Source of the DNA: Alphaproteobacteria bacterium
Lineage (GTDB): Bacteria; Pseudomonadota; Alphaproteobacteria; ATCC43930; CGMCC-115725
Direction of reading: 5' to 3'
Length of the DNA: 64,000 bases
Assembly: GCA_028871455.1 (NCBI GenBank)
Contig: JAGWNF010000004.1
Location: forward strand, 108,773 to 172,772
The position numbers were made by a program, and so were the translations under genes. The notes beneath the pieces were generated by a model that made no database searches, had not been told where the DNA came from, and saw only the letters and a list, made by a program, of their open reading frames with translations. Shown piece after piece: positions 51,566-63,534 of the stretch (position 1 is its first letter; the number at the start of each line of letters is the position of its first letter).

Positions 51566-52549
51566 ATGGTTCCTGGCACGCTTGAAGTGGTCGTGCCGGC
51601 GCGCAATGCCGGACGCTTCCTCGGCGCGACGCTGCAAAGCGTCGCGCTACAGCACGTCTTGCCGCAGGCCGTGACCGTGGTCGACGACGGCAGCACCGAC
51701 GACACCGCCGCCGTGACCATCGCCTGCGCCGCCGACTACGGCGACTTCCTGCCGATCCATCTCGTCCACAACACCGGTCCGCGCGGCCCGTCGGCGGCGC
51801 GCAATCTGGCGATCCGCCGCAGCACCGCGGAGTTCATCGCGTTGCTCGACGCCGACGATCTGCTGGCGCCGACCCATCACCAGCTGCTGCTGTCGGCGAT
51901 CCAGGCCGCGCCGGATCTCGTCGCCGTCTTCGGCGATTCGACCGAGTTCAACGCCGCCGGTGAAACCCTGCACAGCCAGCTCGCCAAGTCGGGAATGACC
52001 GAGCGCGACGCGGCGGCCCTGGCGCCGGGCGTGTTCACGCCCGCCGCCGGCATGTTCACGGCGCTGCTCGGCGCCGGCGCCTTCGGTACCTCGGCCTGCA
52101 TCCTGCGGCGCCAAGCGGCGCTCGACGCCGGCTTGTTCGACGAGAGCCTGCGCTTCGGCGAGGACACCGATCTCTTTCTGCGTCTCGCGCTCGCCGGCCG
52201 CTTCGCCTTCACTCGCGCCACGGTCATGCACAAGCGCGAGCACGACGCCAACCTGACCCACGCGCGCAACGCGCCCGAGTTCGATCGCGCCAAGGTGCTG
52301 AGCCTAACGCGACTCTCGGCGCAGGCCGACGACTTGCCGCTGAGCGCCGCCGAGAAGGATGCGCTCAACGCCGAGCTCACGCGCGCGATCGATACCTATA
52401 CCTACCACGCATCGCGCCGTGGTCCGCTCGGCTACGGCGACGCCATGCGGCTCGCACGCGACGCCGGTCATCCGACCATTCCGCTGAAGCCGCGCCATCT
52501 GGCGCGCCTGATGCTGCGCGGCATGGCCGCGCCCGATCGCGTCGCCTGA
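51566..52549 (+). CDS. GT2-family glycosyltransferase
   Basis: A 327-residue soluble or peripheral glycosyltransferase of family 2. The GT-A fold begins at once (LEVVVPARNAGRFLGATLQSV), followed by VVDDGSTDDT, the metal-binding LLDADD and a late FGEDTDLFLRLAL acceptor-side motif. It likely transfers a sugar in making a surface glycan. The ATG at 51566 has no strong ribosome binding site. It is the first of three co-oriented genes (11 bp then a 11-bp overlap) forming a small glycosylation operon between two tRNA genes. Confidence 0.82.
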   Translation: MVPGTLEVVVPARNAGRFLGATLQSVALQHVLPQAVTVVDDGSTDDTAAVTIACAADYGDFLPIHLVHNTGPRGPSAARNLAIRRSTAEFIALLDADDLLAPTHHQLLLSAIQAAPDLVAVFGDSTEFNAAGETLHSQLAKSGMTERDAAALAPGVFTPAAGMFTALLGAGAFGTSACILRRQAALDAGLFDESLRFGEDTDLFLRLALAGRFAFTRATVMHKREHDANLTHARNAPEFDRAKVLSLTRLSAQADDLPLSAAEKDALNAELTRAIDTYTYHASRRGPLGYGDAMRLARDAGHPTIPLKPRHLARLMLRGMAAPDRVA

Positions 52550-52560
52550 GGATTCCGGTC

Positions 52561-54252
52561 ATGCCCGCCAGTCTCGATATCGCCCGTCCACAGCGTCTGC
52601 CGCTGGCGCGCCTGATCCGCGCTGTGATGCCGTCGCGCCTCGCCGCGCTCGGCATCGTGCTCTTCGGCCTCGCCGCCGCGATCGTGCCGCTGGCAGCGGC
52701 GCATTACGGTCCGACCATCGACGAGGGCGCCCACATCGCCGCCGGCATGCAATGGCTCGACCAGCACCGTTATGCCTACGAGCCCAGCACGCCGCCCCTG
52801 GCGCGCGTCGCCGACGCGCTCGGCCCCTATCTCGCCGGCGCGCACAGCACCGGCAATCCGGATATGTGGCACGAGGGCGACCATATCCTGCATGATTTCG
52901 GCGATCCGGCGCGCATGATCGCGCTCGCGCGGCTGGGCTCCCTCGCCTTTCTGCTGCTCGCTGCGGTCGTGATCTGGCGCTGGAGCCGCGCGCTCGCCGG
53001 CGACGGCGCCGCACTCGGCGGCCTCGCGCTCTTCCTGGCCCTGCCGCCGATCCTGGCGCATGCCGGCCTCGCGACCACCGACATGGCGACGGCCGCGACC
53101 TTTGCGCTGGCGGCGATTGCCGCTGTCGCCTGGCTCGACTGGCCCGACGCGCGCCGCAGCATCGCACTTGGCGCCGCCGGCGCGCTGATGGTGCTGTCGA
53201 AGTTCACCGTGTTCCTGTTCTTTCCGGCGGCGATGCTGCCGGTCGTGGTCTGGCGCCTCCGCTGCACCGGCCGCCGGACCTGGCCGGCCCGCGTCTGGCT
53301 GCGCGCCTTCGCCTTCACGGTCGTCGCGGCCGCCGTGGTGATCTGGGTCGGCTACCGCTTCTCGATCGGCTCGCTGCTCTACGAGACGGCGCTGTCCGGA
53401 CAGCTGATCGCGGCGCCGCATCCGGCGCATGGCCTCGCGTCTATAATTGCCAAGCTGCCGATCTATCCGGCGCACGAATTCTTCCGCGGCATCTTCGACA
53501 CCTTGCGCCGCGTCGACGCGCATCATGACCCGGTCTACATGTTCGGCCGGGTGAGCCCGGGCAGCGTCTGGTACTTCTTCCCCGTCGACATGGCGGTGAA
53601 GACGCCGCTGCCGTTCCTGATCGCGGCAGCGATCGGCATCGTCCTGTTGCTGCGGCGCTCGCGCGCCCTGCGCGATTGGCGCATCGCCGCGCCGGCGCTG
53701 GCCGCGCTCGGCGTTCTCGTCGGCTCGACGGCAAGCCCGGTCGATTTCGGCATCCGCTATCTGCTGCCGATCTATCCTCTGCTCGCCGTCGCTGCCGGTT
53801 TCGCGCTGGTGACGCTGGCGCGCGGCGGGCGCTGGGACAAGGTGACGGTGTGCGTGCTCGTCCTCTGGGTCGCCGTCGACGCAATTGCGGCCTATCCCGA
53901 CTACCTGCCGTGGTTCAATACGCTGGCCGGCAATACGCCGCAGCAGATTACCGTGAATTCCGACCTCGATTGGGGACAAGACGTCAAGCGGCTCGACCGC
54001 GAGCTGTGGCTGCGCGGCATCAATCGCGCCCACGTCGCCGTGCTCGAGCAGTCGGAATACGACTTGCGCGCCTATATCGGCGGCTACGAGAAGCTGCCGC
54101 CCGGCGAGCGCGTCAGCGGCTGGGTCGCGATCAGCCAATACATGCTGCGCGAGCAGCCGGGCTATGCTTGGCTCCACGCCTACACGCCGGTCGGCGCCGT
54201 CGGCCAGTCGATCCTGCTCTATTACCTGCCGGGGGCCGACGATGCCCAGTAG
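52561..54252 (+). CDS. Membrane glycosyltransferase of the PMT/ArnT-like (GT39/GT83) type
   Basis: A 563-residue polytopic membrane protein with about ten hydrophobic segments. The first periplasmic loop carries PTIDEGAHIAAGMQWL, matching the acidic DE motif of lipid-carrier-dependent glycosyltransferases. The C-terminal domain has NSDLDWGQDVKRL, a motif I associate with this family in bacteria. It would move a sugar from a polyprenyl carrier to a protein or glycan in the periplasm. It has a GAGG ribosome binding site, 11 bp after the GT2 gene, and overlaps the acyltransferase gene. Confidence 0.82.
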   Translation: MPASLDIARPQRLPLARLIRAVMPSRLAALGIVLFGLAAAIVPLAAAHYGPTIDEGAHIAAGMQWLDQHRYAYEPSTPPLARVADALGPYLAGAHSTGNPDMWHEGDHILHDFGDPARMIALARLGSLAFLLLAAVVIWRWSRALAGDGAALGGLALFLALPPILAHAGLATTDMATAATFALAAIAAVAWLDWPDARRSIALGAAGALMVLSKFTVFLFFPAAMLPVVVWRLRCTGRRTWPARVWLRAFAFTVVAAAVVIWVGYRFSIGSLLYETALSGQLIAAPHPAHGLASIIAKLPIYPAHEFFRGIFDTLRRVDAHHDPVYMFGRVSPGSVWYFFPVDMAVKTPLPFLIAAAIGIVLLLRRSRALRDWRIAAPALAALGVLVGSTASPVDFGIRYLLPIYPLLAVAAGFALVTLARGGRWDKVTVCVLVLWVAVDAIAAYPDYLPWFNTLAGNTPQQITVNSDLDWGQDVKRLDRELWLRGINRAHVAVLEQSEYDLRAYIGGYEKLPPGERVSGWVAISQYMLREQPGYAWLHAYTPVGAVGQSILLYYLPGADDAQ

Positions 54253-55348
54253 CGCCGCCCCGGCGCGGCGCCCGCGGCTGCGCGGCCTCGACGCGCTGCG
54301 CGGTCTCGCCGCGTTAGCGGTCTGCCTGTTCCACTACACCTATAGCTTTCCGCGCGTCGTCGGGCAGCCGTTCGACGTCGGCTTCGTCGTCAGCGCCGGC
54401 CATTACGGCGTCGACCTGTTCTTCATCATCAGCGGCTTCGTGATCTTCATGACGCTGGAGAACAGCCCGCGCGCCTACGACTTCATCGGCGCGCGCGTGG
54501 CACGCATCTATCCGGCCTTTCTTGTAGCGCTGCTGCTGACGACGACGGTCGTATGCCTGTCGGCGCTGCCTGTGCTGCGGCCCAGCCTGCCGAAATTCAT
54601 CGCCAACCTGACCATGGTGCCGCAGATCTTCGGCCAGGACGTCGTCGACGGCGTCTACTGGACGCTCGCCTACGAGGCCGGATTCTATCTCTTCGCGGCG
54701 ACGGTGATCTGGCGATGGGGGCTCGACCGGGTCGAGACGCTATGCCTGATCTGGCTGCCGGTAACCCTGCTGCTGCGCTTCGAGCCTTTCGTGATTTGGC
54801 ATTTCCCTTATGTCCTGCACATGATCCGGCTAGCGACGACCGGCTCGTTCGCCATGCTATTCATCATCGGCATCATGATCTATCGCATCTGCCGCGGCCA
54901 CGCGCGGCCGCTGACTTATGTTGTGTTCGCCGCCGCGCTCGGCGTCGCCTTCGCCGGGCCGCTGACCTTCGTCCATCCGATGAGCGGCACCGGTTATTTC
55001 CTGCTGATCGCCGCGTGCGCGACGCTGGTCTGGCTCGGCGGCACCGACCGGCTGCCCTTGAAGTTGCTCGCGCCGCTGATTTTCCTCGGCGACATCTCTT
55101 ACAGCTTCTACCTGCTGCACGAGAGCATCGGCTGGGTAATCATGAACCGGCTGCTGGCCTGGGGCGTCGGTCCGCGGTTGACGCTGCTGCTGGCCTTCGG
55201 CTTCGCGGTGACGCTGGCGTTCGCCGCCAACCGGCTGGTCGAGCGGCCCGGCCAGCGCGTCGTGCGCGCGCTCTTTGCACGCTATCGCGAACGGATCATC
55301 GGCAAGACCTGGCCGCTGGTGATCGACAAGCCGCTCGCCGGCGACTGA
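54242..55348 (+). CDS. Acyltransferase 3 (OafA-like) membrane protein
   Basis: A 368-residue integral membrane O-acyltransferase. RLRGLDALRGLAALAVCLFHYTYSFP holds the family's RxxxxLRG motif and conserved histidine, HYGVDLFFIISGFVIF follows, and ISYSFYLLHESI near the C-terminus matches the last conserved block. It would acetylate or acylate a surface sugar, in keeping with the two upstream glycosyltransferases. ATG at 54242 lies 11 bp inside the preceding gene. Confidence 0.87.
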   Translation: MPSSAAPARRPRLRGLDALRGLAALAVCLFHYTYSFPRVVGQPFDVGFVVSAGHYGVDLFFIISGFVIFMTLENSPRAYDFIGARVARIYPAFLVALLLTTTVVCLSALPVLRPSLPKFIANLTMVPQIFGQDVVDGVYWTLAYEAGFYLFAATVIWRWGLDRVETLCLIWLPVTLLLRFEPFVIWHFPYVLHMIRLATTGSFAMLFIIGIMIYRICRGHARPLTYVVFAAALGVAFAGPLTFVHPMSGTGYFLLIAACATLVWLGGTDRLPLKLLAPLIFLGDISYSFYLLHESIGWVIMNRLLAWGVGPRLTLLLAFGFAVTLAFAANRLVERPGQRVVRALFARYRERIIGKTWPLVIDKPLAGD

Positions 55349-55354
55349 CTCCGG

Positions 55355-55756
55355 TCAGGCGGCGGCACGCGGCGCGTTCGGTAACGGCCGCGTCGAGCGC
55401 TCAAGCGCCATGTCGAAACGCTCGAGCACGTCTTCCTTGCGACGGACGGCGTCGTCGTTCCAGAACGCCAGCCGCGAATGGGTGTGCAACTCCCACGCCA
55501 GCGCGTAAAAGCCCTTGTAATAGTTCTGGATGAGGTAGCGGCGGTCGCCACCCAACAGGTTGAAGGTCGCGCGCTCGATCGCGCCGAGCGGATCGAACGC
55601 GGTCGCGTCCGGCGAGCAGGCTTCGACGACGCGGCCTTCGGCGCTCTTGGCCATCGCGCCCTGACACCAGCCTGCCGCCACGAGGCGGCGCCCCTCGCGC
55701 AAAATCTCGACGATGTCGAGATCGCAGCGCGCATTCACGCGATTGGTTTCCTCCAT
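55355..55756 (-). CDS. DUF6197-like hypothetical protein
   Basis: A 133-residue soluble protein. LREGRRLVAAGWCQGAMAKSAEGRVVEACSPDATAFDPLGAIERATF resembles the core of DUF6197 proteins (a W-x-QGA motif, then a cysteine and an Ala/Leu helix); this is recall, not a search. The start at 55756 is chosen because GGAGG lies 5 nt upstream, and a nearby ATG four codons earlier overlaps that site. A TTGACCTAGGTCAA palindrome is centred about 85 bp upstream, suggesting control by a CRP/FNR-type regulator. Function unknown. Confidence 0.65.
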   Translation of the reverse strand: MEETNRVNARCDLDIVEILREGRRLVAAGWCQGAMAKSAEGRVVEACSPDATAFDPLGAIERATFNLLGGDRRYLIQNYYKGFYALAWELHTHSRLAFWNDDAVRRKEDVLERFDMALERSTRPLPNAPRAAA

Positions 55757-55834
55757 AGGCGCCTCCATTGGCAGGCGGCGATCACACCGGGACCGTTACG
55801 GTTCCCATCGCGGCGGATTTCTCCGCTCTCGGCA

Positions 55835-55848
55835 TTGACCTAGGTCAA
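55835..55848. promoter_or_regulatory. FNR/CRP-type operator palindrome
   Basis: TTGACCTAGGTCAA is a perfect 14-bp palindrome with the TTGnC-N4-GnCAA layout of FNR/FixK/Dnr sites. It stands in the divergent gap between the DUF6197-like gene (start 85 bp away) and tatA (start 254 bp away), at a distance compatible with class II activation of the former if the start site is about 40 bp downstream. Confidence 0.5.
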
Positions 55849-55950
55849 TCTCCGGCCCTTTTTTCGGCCGCGGGTTTGAAAGCGATTCGACGATACGCCC
55901 GCGACTGCGGCCTCTCAAGGCCGTGAACATTAAATTGTGAGGAAAATCCG

Positions 55951-55995
55951 ATGCTGCACTGCGAAGTCCGGACGGCGTCCGCGGCTGCGACTTAA
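55951..55995 (+). other. Possible 14-codon leader ORF upstream of tatA
   Basis: A GAGGA ribosome binding site (55939-55943) lies 7 nt before ATG, followed by 14 codons (MLHCEVRTASAAAT) and TAA. It is in the same frame as tatA, 100 bp ahead of it. It could be a translated leader or a remnant of a longer N-terminus. Coding potential is unproven. The rest of 55769-56094 contains no other gene I can support. Confidence 0.25.
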
Positions 55996-56094
55996 GCGCC
56001 CGCCGGGTTGCGGTTCCGGATGCCGCTGCCTATGTCTGGGTCATCGGCGCCGGTCCACTCCGCCGGCCGGCGCAGTCCGTCGTTCGGGATCACC

Positions 56095-56304
56095 ATGGGT
56101 GAATTCAGCCTGCTGCACTGGCTTGTCGTACTGGCAATCGTCGTCCTGCTCTTCGGCGCCGGCAAACTGCCGAAGGTCATGGGCGACCTCGCGAAAGGCA
56201 TCCGGACGTTCAAGGCCGAGATGAAGGATACCGACGCGAAGGCGCCGGCGCCGCCGGCCACGGCCGCCGACCACGACGCGCATGCGGACGCTGGTGGGCG
56301 ATGA
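56095..56304 (+). CDS. tatA: Sec-independent translocase subunit TatA/E
   Basis: A 69-residue protein with a short membrane helix ([23 protein letters not shown], about 4-26), then an amphipathic helix ([18 protein letters not shown]) and a flexible Ala/Asp/His tail. This is the TatA plan and it would form the pore of the twin-arginine system. It stands alone without tatB or tatC, so it may be an extra TatA-type copy. The 3' end overlaps the opposite-strand tRNA-Val gene by 13 bp. The ATG at 56095 has only a weak GGGAT upstream. Confidence 0.85.
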   Translation: MGEFSLLHWLVVLAIVVLLFGAGKLPKVMGDLAKGIRTFKAEMKDTDAKAPAPPATAADHDAHADAGGR

Positions 56305-56366
56305 AGGTTTCGAACCTCCGACCCCCTCGGTGTAAACGAGGTGCTCTACCGCTGAGCTAATCGCCC
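56292..56366 (-). tRNA. tRNA-Val (TAC)
   Basis: A 75-nt tRNA with encoded CCA. Acceptor GGGCGAT pairs with ATCGCCC, the anticodon loop TTTACAC gives TAC, and the T arm is GGAGGTTCGAAACCTTC. It follows hupB and its terminator. Its 3' end overlaps the last codons of tatA on the other strand. Confidence 0.96.
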
Positions 56367-56380
56367 GGCCAACGGCAAAC

Positions 56381-56409
56381 GGCTGCGCGCCGTCTTGGTG
56401 CGCGCAGCC
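56381..56409 (-). terminator. Hairpin downstream of hupB
   Basis: GGCTGCGCGC-(9 nt)-GCGCGCAGCC is a perfect 10-bp stem 40 nt after the hupB stop, followed on the minus strand by GTTTGCCGTT. The U-run is poor, but position and stability fit a terminator separating hupB from tRNA-Val. Confidence 0.6.
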
Positions 56410-56448
56410 TGGGCCGATTCCGAGCGCGCCGCAAGGACGCGCGGTCGA

Positions 56449-56721
56449 TCAGGCGATGGCGTCCTTGAGGCCTTTGCCGGCGCGGAAACGCGGTACCTTG
56501 CGCGCCGCGATTTTGATGGTCTCACCGGTGCGCGGATTGCGCCCTTCGGTCGCGGCACGGTTCGAGACCACGAAGGTGCCGAAGCCGGTGAGGCGAACCT
56601 CGCCGCCCTTTTTCAGCTCCTTGGTGATTGAATCGAAGACCGCGTCGATTACGGTCTCCGCCTCTGACTTCTTGATGCTGGCAGAGGTAGCGACGGCGTC
56701 TACGAGTTCATTCTTGTTCAC
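56449..56721 (-). CDS. hupB: DNA-binding protein HU
   Basis: A 90-residue histone-like protein, exactly the usual HU length. NKNELVDAVATSASIKKSEAETVIDAVFDSI is the dimerisation part, and GEVRLTGFGTFVVSNRAATEGRNPRTGETIKIAARKVPRFRAGKGLKDAI carries the DNA-binding arms. The start is GTG at 56721 because GGAGGG lies 7 nt upstream and the family begins MNKNELV; an ATG five codons earlier overlaps that ribosome site. Order lon-hupB is conserved. Confidence 0.96.
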   Translation of the reverse strand: MNKNELVDAVATSASIKKSEAETVIDAVFDSITKELKKGGEVRLTGFGTFVVSNRAATEGRNPRTGETIKIAARKVPRFRAGKGLKDAIA

Positions 56722-56823
56722 GAGCGAGCCCTCCATGCGCCTGGCGGCGAGCGTCGAGATGACTTCGCGCTTGGCGGCGCAAAGTCTAAATCGGGCTTTT
56801 CCGAAAGGTCAATTGGCGCAAGG

Positions 56824-56856
56824 CCGCGAATCCGGCTTTTTCAGCCCGATTCGCGG
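56824..56856 (-). terminator. Hairpin terminator downstream of lon
   Basis: CCGCGAATC and GATTCGCGG (9 bp) enclose an inner GGCT/AGCC stem with one C-C mismatch and a 5-nt loop. It starts 46 nt after the lon stop. A T-run follows on the plus strand rather than the minus, so termination of lon may be Rho-independent only in part. Confidence 0.6.
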
Positions 56857-56901
56857 CATTTTTCGCATCGACTCGTCGCACGCGCGCGCGACGCGACCGG
56901 T

Positions 56902-59307
<2,406 letters not shown>

Positions 59308-59395
59308 GCTGCTCCTTTCGAGGAGGCCCACGGAACAGAACGCTCCAGGGCGCACCGGGATCAATCACAACTATAGCACAACATAAGGTGGCCTG

Positions 59396-59427
59396 CCGGC
59401 CGACCCAGATCAAGGGGTCGTGGCCGG
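59396..59427 (-). terminator. Candidate hairpin between clpX and lon
   Basis: CCGGCCGACCC and GGGTCG-T-GGCCGG pair over 11-12 bp with one bulged base, 68 nt after the clpX stop. No U-run follows. It could terminate clpX transcription or lie in the lon leader. Confidence 0.4.
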
Positions 59428-59494
59428 AAATGCGCCATCCCGGGCATTCGCAGCGAATTTGTGGCAAAGCCGGCGCGCGCCGGCCGGACGTTCG

Positions 59495-60760
<1,266 letters not shown>

Positions 60761-60965
60761 GGTATCTCCGTCAACAACGCCTGAGACATGCACTTCCATG
60801 CATGTCCCGTGCCGCTGCCATCCGCCGAGCCGGCCCCCGGTTGTTGCCCCGGTTCACGACGGGAGGACCTACGACGCCCTTTCTCATTCAACATTATGCA
60901 CGGCTTGGGGTTCAATAACTAGTTAATAAGCCGCGCGAATCCAGGGATTAACGCCGTGTCACGAT

Positions 60966-61601
60966 TCAGGTGCGCTTGTCCTCGGCGGTGACCGGGCGGT
61001 TGGTCATGACCTCGTCGATCAGGCCAAAGGCCTTGGCCTCCTGCGGCGACATGAAGCGGTCGCGCTCGAGCGCGGTAGCGACCGCATCGAGCGACTGGCC
61101 GGTGTGCGTGACGTAGATCTCGTTGAGGCGGGCGCGGGTGCGCAGGATCTCGCGGGCGTGAATCTCGATGTCCGTGGCCTGGCCCTGGAAGCCGCCCGAG
61201 GGCTGGTGGATCATGATGCTGGCGTTGGGCAGCGCGACGCGCTTGCCCTTGGCGCCGGCGGTCAGCAGGAGCGAGCCCATCGACGCCGCCATGCCGATGC
61301 AGACGGTGGCGATGTCGGGCCGGATGTACTGCATGGTGTCGTAGATCGCGAGGCCGGAGGTCACTACGCCGCCGGGCGAGTTGATGTAAAGCGAGATATC
61401 CTTGGTCGGATTCTCGGATTCGAGGAAGAGCAGCTGGGCGCAGACCAGGCTCGCCACCATGTCGTTGACCGGCCCGACCAGAAAGATGATCCGCTCCTTC
61501 AACAGGCGCGAATAAATGTCGTAGGCGCGCTCGCCCCGGTTGGTCTGCTCGACGACCATCGGCACGAGCGTTTGCATGTACTGTTCGTAAGGGTCTTGCA
61601 T
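60966..61601 (-). CDS. clpP: ATP-dependent Clp protease proteolytic subunit
   Basis: A 211-residue serine protease of the Clp chamber. The triad is Ser107 (GMAASMGS), His132 (MIHQPSGG) and Asp181. The N-terminal axial loop region ([34 protein letters not shown]) is normal. It lies between tig and clpX in the conserved order. A TATATATA stretch (61644-61651) in the 60-bp gap upstream could be part of its promoter. Confidence 0.97.
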   Translation of the reverse strand: MQDPYEQYMQTLVPMVVEQTNRGERAYDIYSRLLKERIIFLVGPVNDMVASLVCAQLLFLESENPTKDISLYINSPGGVVTSGLAIYDTMQYIRPDIATVCIGMAASMGSLLLTAGAKGKRVALPNASIMIHQPSGGFQGQATDIEIHAREILRTRARLNEIYVTHTGQSLDAVATALERDRFMSPQEAKAFGLIDEVMTNRPVTAEDKRT

Positions 61602-61661
61602 CGCTACCTGTCCTCGCCTCTTCGCGCCCCGGGGTTGCCTCAGTATATATAGGTGCCGCGC

Positions 61662-62993
61662 TCAATCTTCCTTGTTCACCGCCGCTGTCAGTTCGGCGGG
61701 CGGCACGGCTTTCTCCGTCACATTCACCTTGCCGAGGATGAAGTCGACGATTTTCTCCTCGAAGATCGGCGCCCGCAGGCTATCGAGCGCCTGCGGATTG
61801 TTGCGGTAATAATCGAGCACCTCCCGCTCCTGTCCGGGAAAGCTGCGCGCGCGCTCGATGGCGGCGCGGTTGAGTTCCTCGGCGGCGACGGTGATCGAAT
61901 TGGCGCGGCCGACCTCGTTCAGCAGCAGGCCCAGTCGCACCCGGCGCTCGGACAGCGCGCGGAATTCGGTCTTGAGCTCGTCGTCGCTCTTGCCGAGTTC
62001 CGGATCGGGCGCACCGGTCTCCTGAGCGCGCTTGCGCTCGGTCTCGACCTCGCGCCACAGATGCTCGAACTCGATGTCGAGCATGCCGGCCGGCACCGCG
62101 AAGCTGTAGCGCGCGGCGAGTTGGTCGAGCAGCTCGCGCTTCAGCTTCTGACGCGCGACGCCGCTGTATTCGCGCTCGAGCCGCTCGCGCACCGCCTGGC
62201 GCAGCTCGGCCAGATTCTCCATGCCGACTGCCGTGGCTAGCGATTCATCCACCGGCTGGGCCTCGGCCTGACGCACCTCCTTGACGGTCACGGTGAACTC
62301 GGCCGCCTTGCCGGCAAGCTCGGTATTGCCGTAATCCGCCGGGAATGTGACGGTGACAGTTCGCGCCTCGCCTGCCTTGGCGCCGCTCAACTGATCCTCA
62401 AAGCCGGGAATGAAGCTGCCGGAGCCGAGCTCGAGCAGATAATTCTCGGCGCTGCCGCCCGGAAAGGCGACGCCGTCGACCGTGCCCTTGAAGTCGATGC
62501 GCAGGAAGTCGGTCTTCTCGGCCGCACGGTCGACCGGGGTCGATTTGCGCTGCTGCTTCGCGATGCGCTCCAGCGCCTGGTCGATCTCGGCGTCGGGAAC
62601 GTCGGCCTTCCAGCGCTCGACGGCGATGCCGTCGAGCGAAACCGGACCGATCTCCGGCAGCACCTCGACCGCGAGCTTGTATTCGAGATCCTTGCCTTCG
62701 TTGAACGAGACAATCTCGATCTTCGGCTGCAGCGCGGGGCGGAGCTTGTGCTCTCTGATCATGGCCGACGAGCTGTCGTTGACCGCGCGCTCGACCACCT
62801 CGCCCATCACCGAGGGCCCATAACGCTTCTTCAGCAGCGCCAGCGGTGCCTTGCCGGGCCGGAAGCCGGGCAGCCGGACGGAACGCCCGATCTCGGCGAG
62901 GCGATCCTGGATCTGCTTTTCGATCTCGTCGGCGGCGACGACGACGGTGAATTCGTGCTTCAGGCCTTCGGCGTTGGTCTCTCGGACTTGCAT
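61662..62993 (-). CDS. tig: Trigger factor
   Basis: A 443-residue ribosome-associated chaperone. The N-terminal ribosome-binding segment includes LPGFRPGKAPLALLKKRYG, the PPIase (FKBP-like) domain lies at about 150-250 (KTDFLRIDFKGTVDGVAFPGGSAENYLLELGSGSFIPGFE), and the helical C-terminal arms follow. It meets nascent chains at the tunnel exit. tRNA-Leu is 52 bp upstream on the same strand, as in many alphaproteobacteria. Confidence 0.97.
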   Translation of the reverse strand: MQVRETNAEGLKHEFTVVVAADEIEKQIQDRLAEIGRSVRLPGFRPGKAPLALLKKRYGPSVMGEVVERAVNDSSSAMIREHKLRPALQPKIEIVSFNEGKDLEYKLAVEVLPEIGPVSLDGIAVERWKADVPDAEIDQALERIAKQQRKSTPVDRAAEKTDFLRIDFKGTVDGVAFPGGSAENYLLELGSGSFIPGFEDQLSGAKAGEARTVTVTFPADYGNTELAGKAAEFTVTVKEVRQAEAQPVDESLATAVGMENLAELRQAVRERLEREYSGVARQKLKRELLDQLAARYSFAVPAGMLDIEFEHLWREVETERKRAQETGAPDPELGKSDDELKTEFRALSERRVRLGLLLNEVGRANSITVAAEELNRAAIERARSFPGQEREVLDYYRNNPQALDSLRAPIFEEKIVDFILGKVNVTEKAVPPAELTAAVNKED

Positions 62994-63045
62994 GGGGTCA
63001 CGGGTTCTTCTTGTTGGAGCGATCCGGTCTCAGGTTGGTTCCGGG

Positions 63046-63130
63046 TGGTGCGGGCGGAGGGATTCGAACCCCCACGACTTGCGTCGCTCGGACCTAAACC
63101 GAGTGCGTCTGCCAGTTCCGCCACGCCCGC
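63046..63130 (-). tRNA. tRNA-Leu (TAG)
   Basis: An 85-nt class II tRNA with encoded CCA. Acceptor GCGGGCG pairs with CGCCCGC, the anticodon loop TTTAGGT gives TAG, and a long variable arm is present. It stands upstream of tig. Confidence 0.96.
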
Positions 63131-63220
63131 GTCCGGACGTGTCCGCCGCACGGCGACGCCGGGTTCATAGCACAGGGTTTCGGCGCGGAAAAGCCGCCGC
63201 GCCCGCGTCCGCGGCGCCGG

Positions 63221-63457
63221 TCAGGCCAAGCGCTGGTTATACGCGGCGACGAACGAGTTGAGCGCCAGCACGCGCTTGCCGCCCTCGATCCGGCCGATCG
63301 CCGCTTCCTCGAAGGTCAGCCGGAAGTGGACATGCGGAATGCCGACGGCGTCCGGCCGCAGGTCGGTGACCGTCACCAACTCCATGACCTTGTCCCGCCG
63401 GCGGCGGCAAAAGCGGTCGCCGTTCCGCACCTCGACCGGTGGGCGGCGGCTTTGCAA
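63221..63457 (-). CDS. Hypothetical protein (78 aa)
   Basis: I do not recognise the family. The 78-residue product has a basic N-terminal third (EVRNGDRFCRRRRDK) and a beta-rich remainder (VTDLRPDAVGIPHVHFRLTFEE, RVLALNSFVAAYNQRL). The fold looks compact and the sequence non-random, so it is probably a real small protein. A perfect DnaA box and a TTAA-N7-TTAA site lie 78-116 bp upstream and might control it. The start is uncertain; an internal GTG a few codons in is possible. Confidence 0.5.
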   Translation of the reverse strand: MQSRRPPVEVRNGDRFCRRRRDKVMELVTVTDLRPDAVGIPHVHFRLTFEEAAIGRIEGGKRVLALNSFVAAYNQRLA

Positions 63458-63534
63458 AAGACGATGAAACAGGTTCCAGCCTCCCCCGAAGCAAGCCCCT
63501 TGGAGTGCGGCATTGCGCCCTGTGGCCGGCGCTT

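Noticed and set aside
59380..59425. Alphaproteobacterial heat-shock (RpoH) promoter ahead of lon: CTTG and CTTATGT are both present
   Set aside because: The spacing between the two boxes is 23 bp, longer than the expected 16-18, and CTTG lies in the loop of a stable hairpin.
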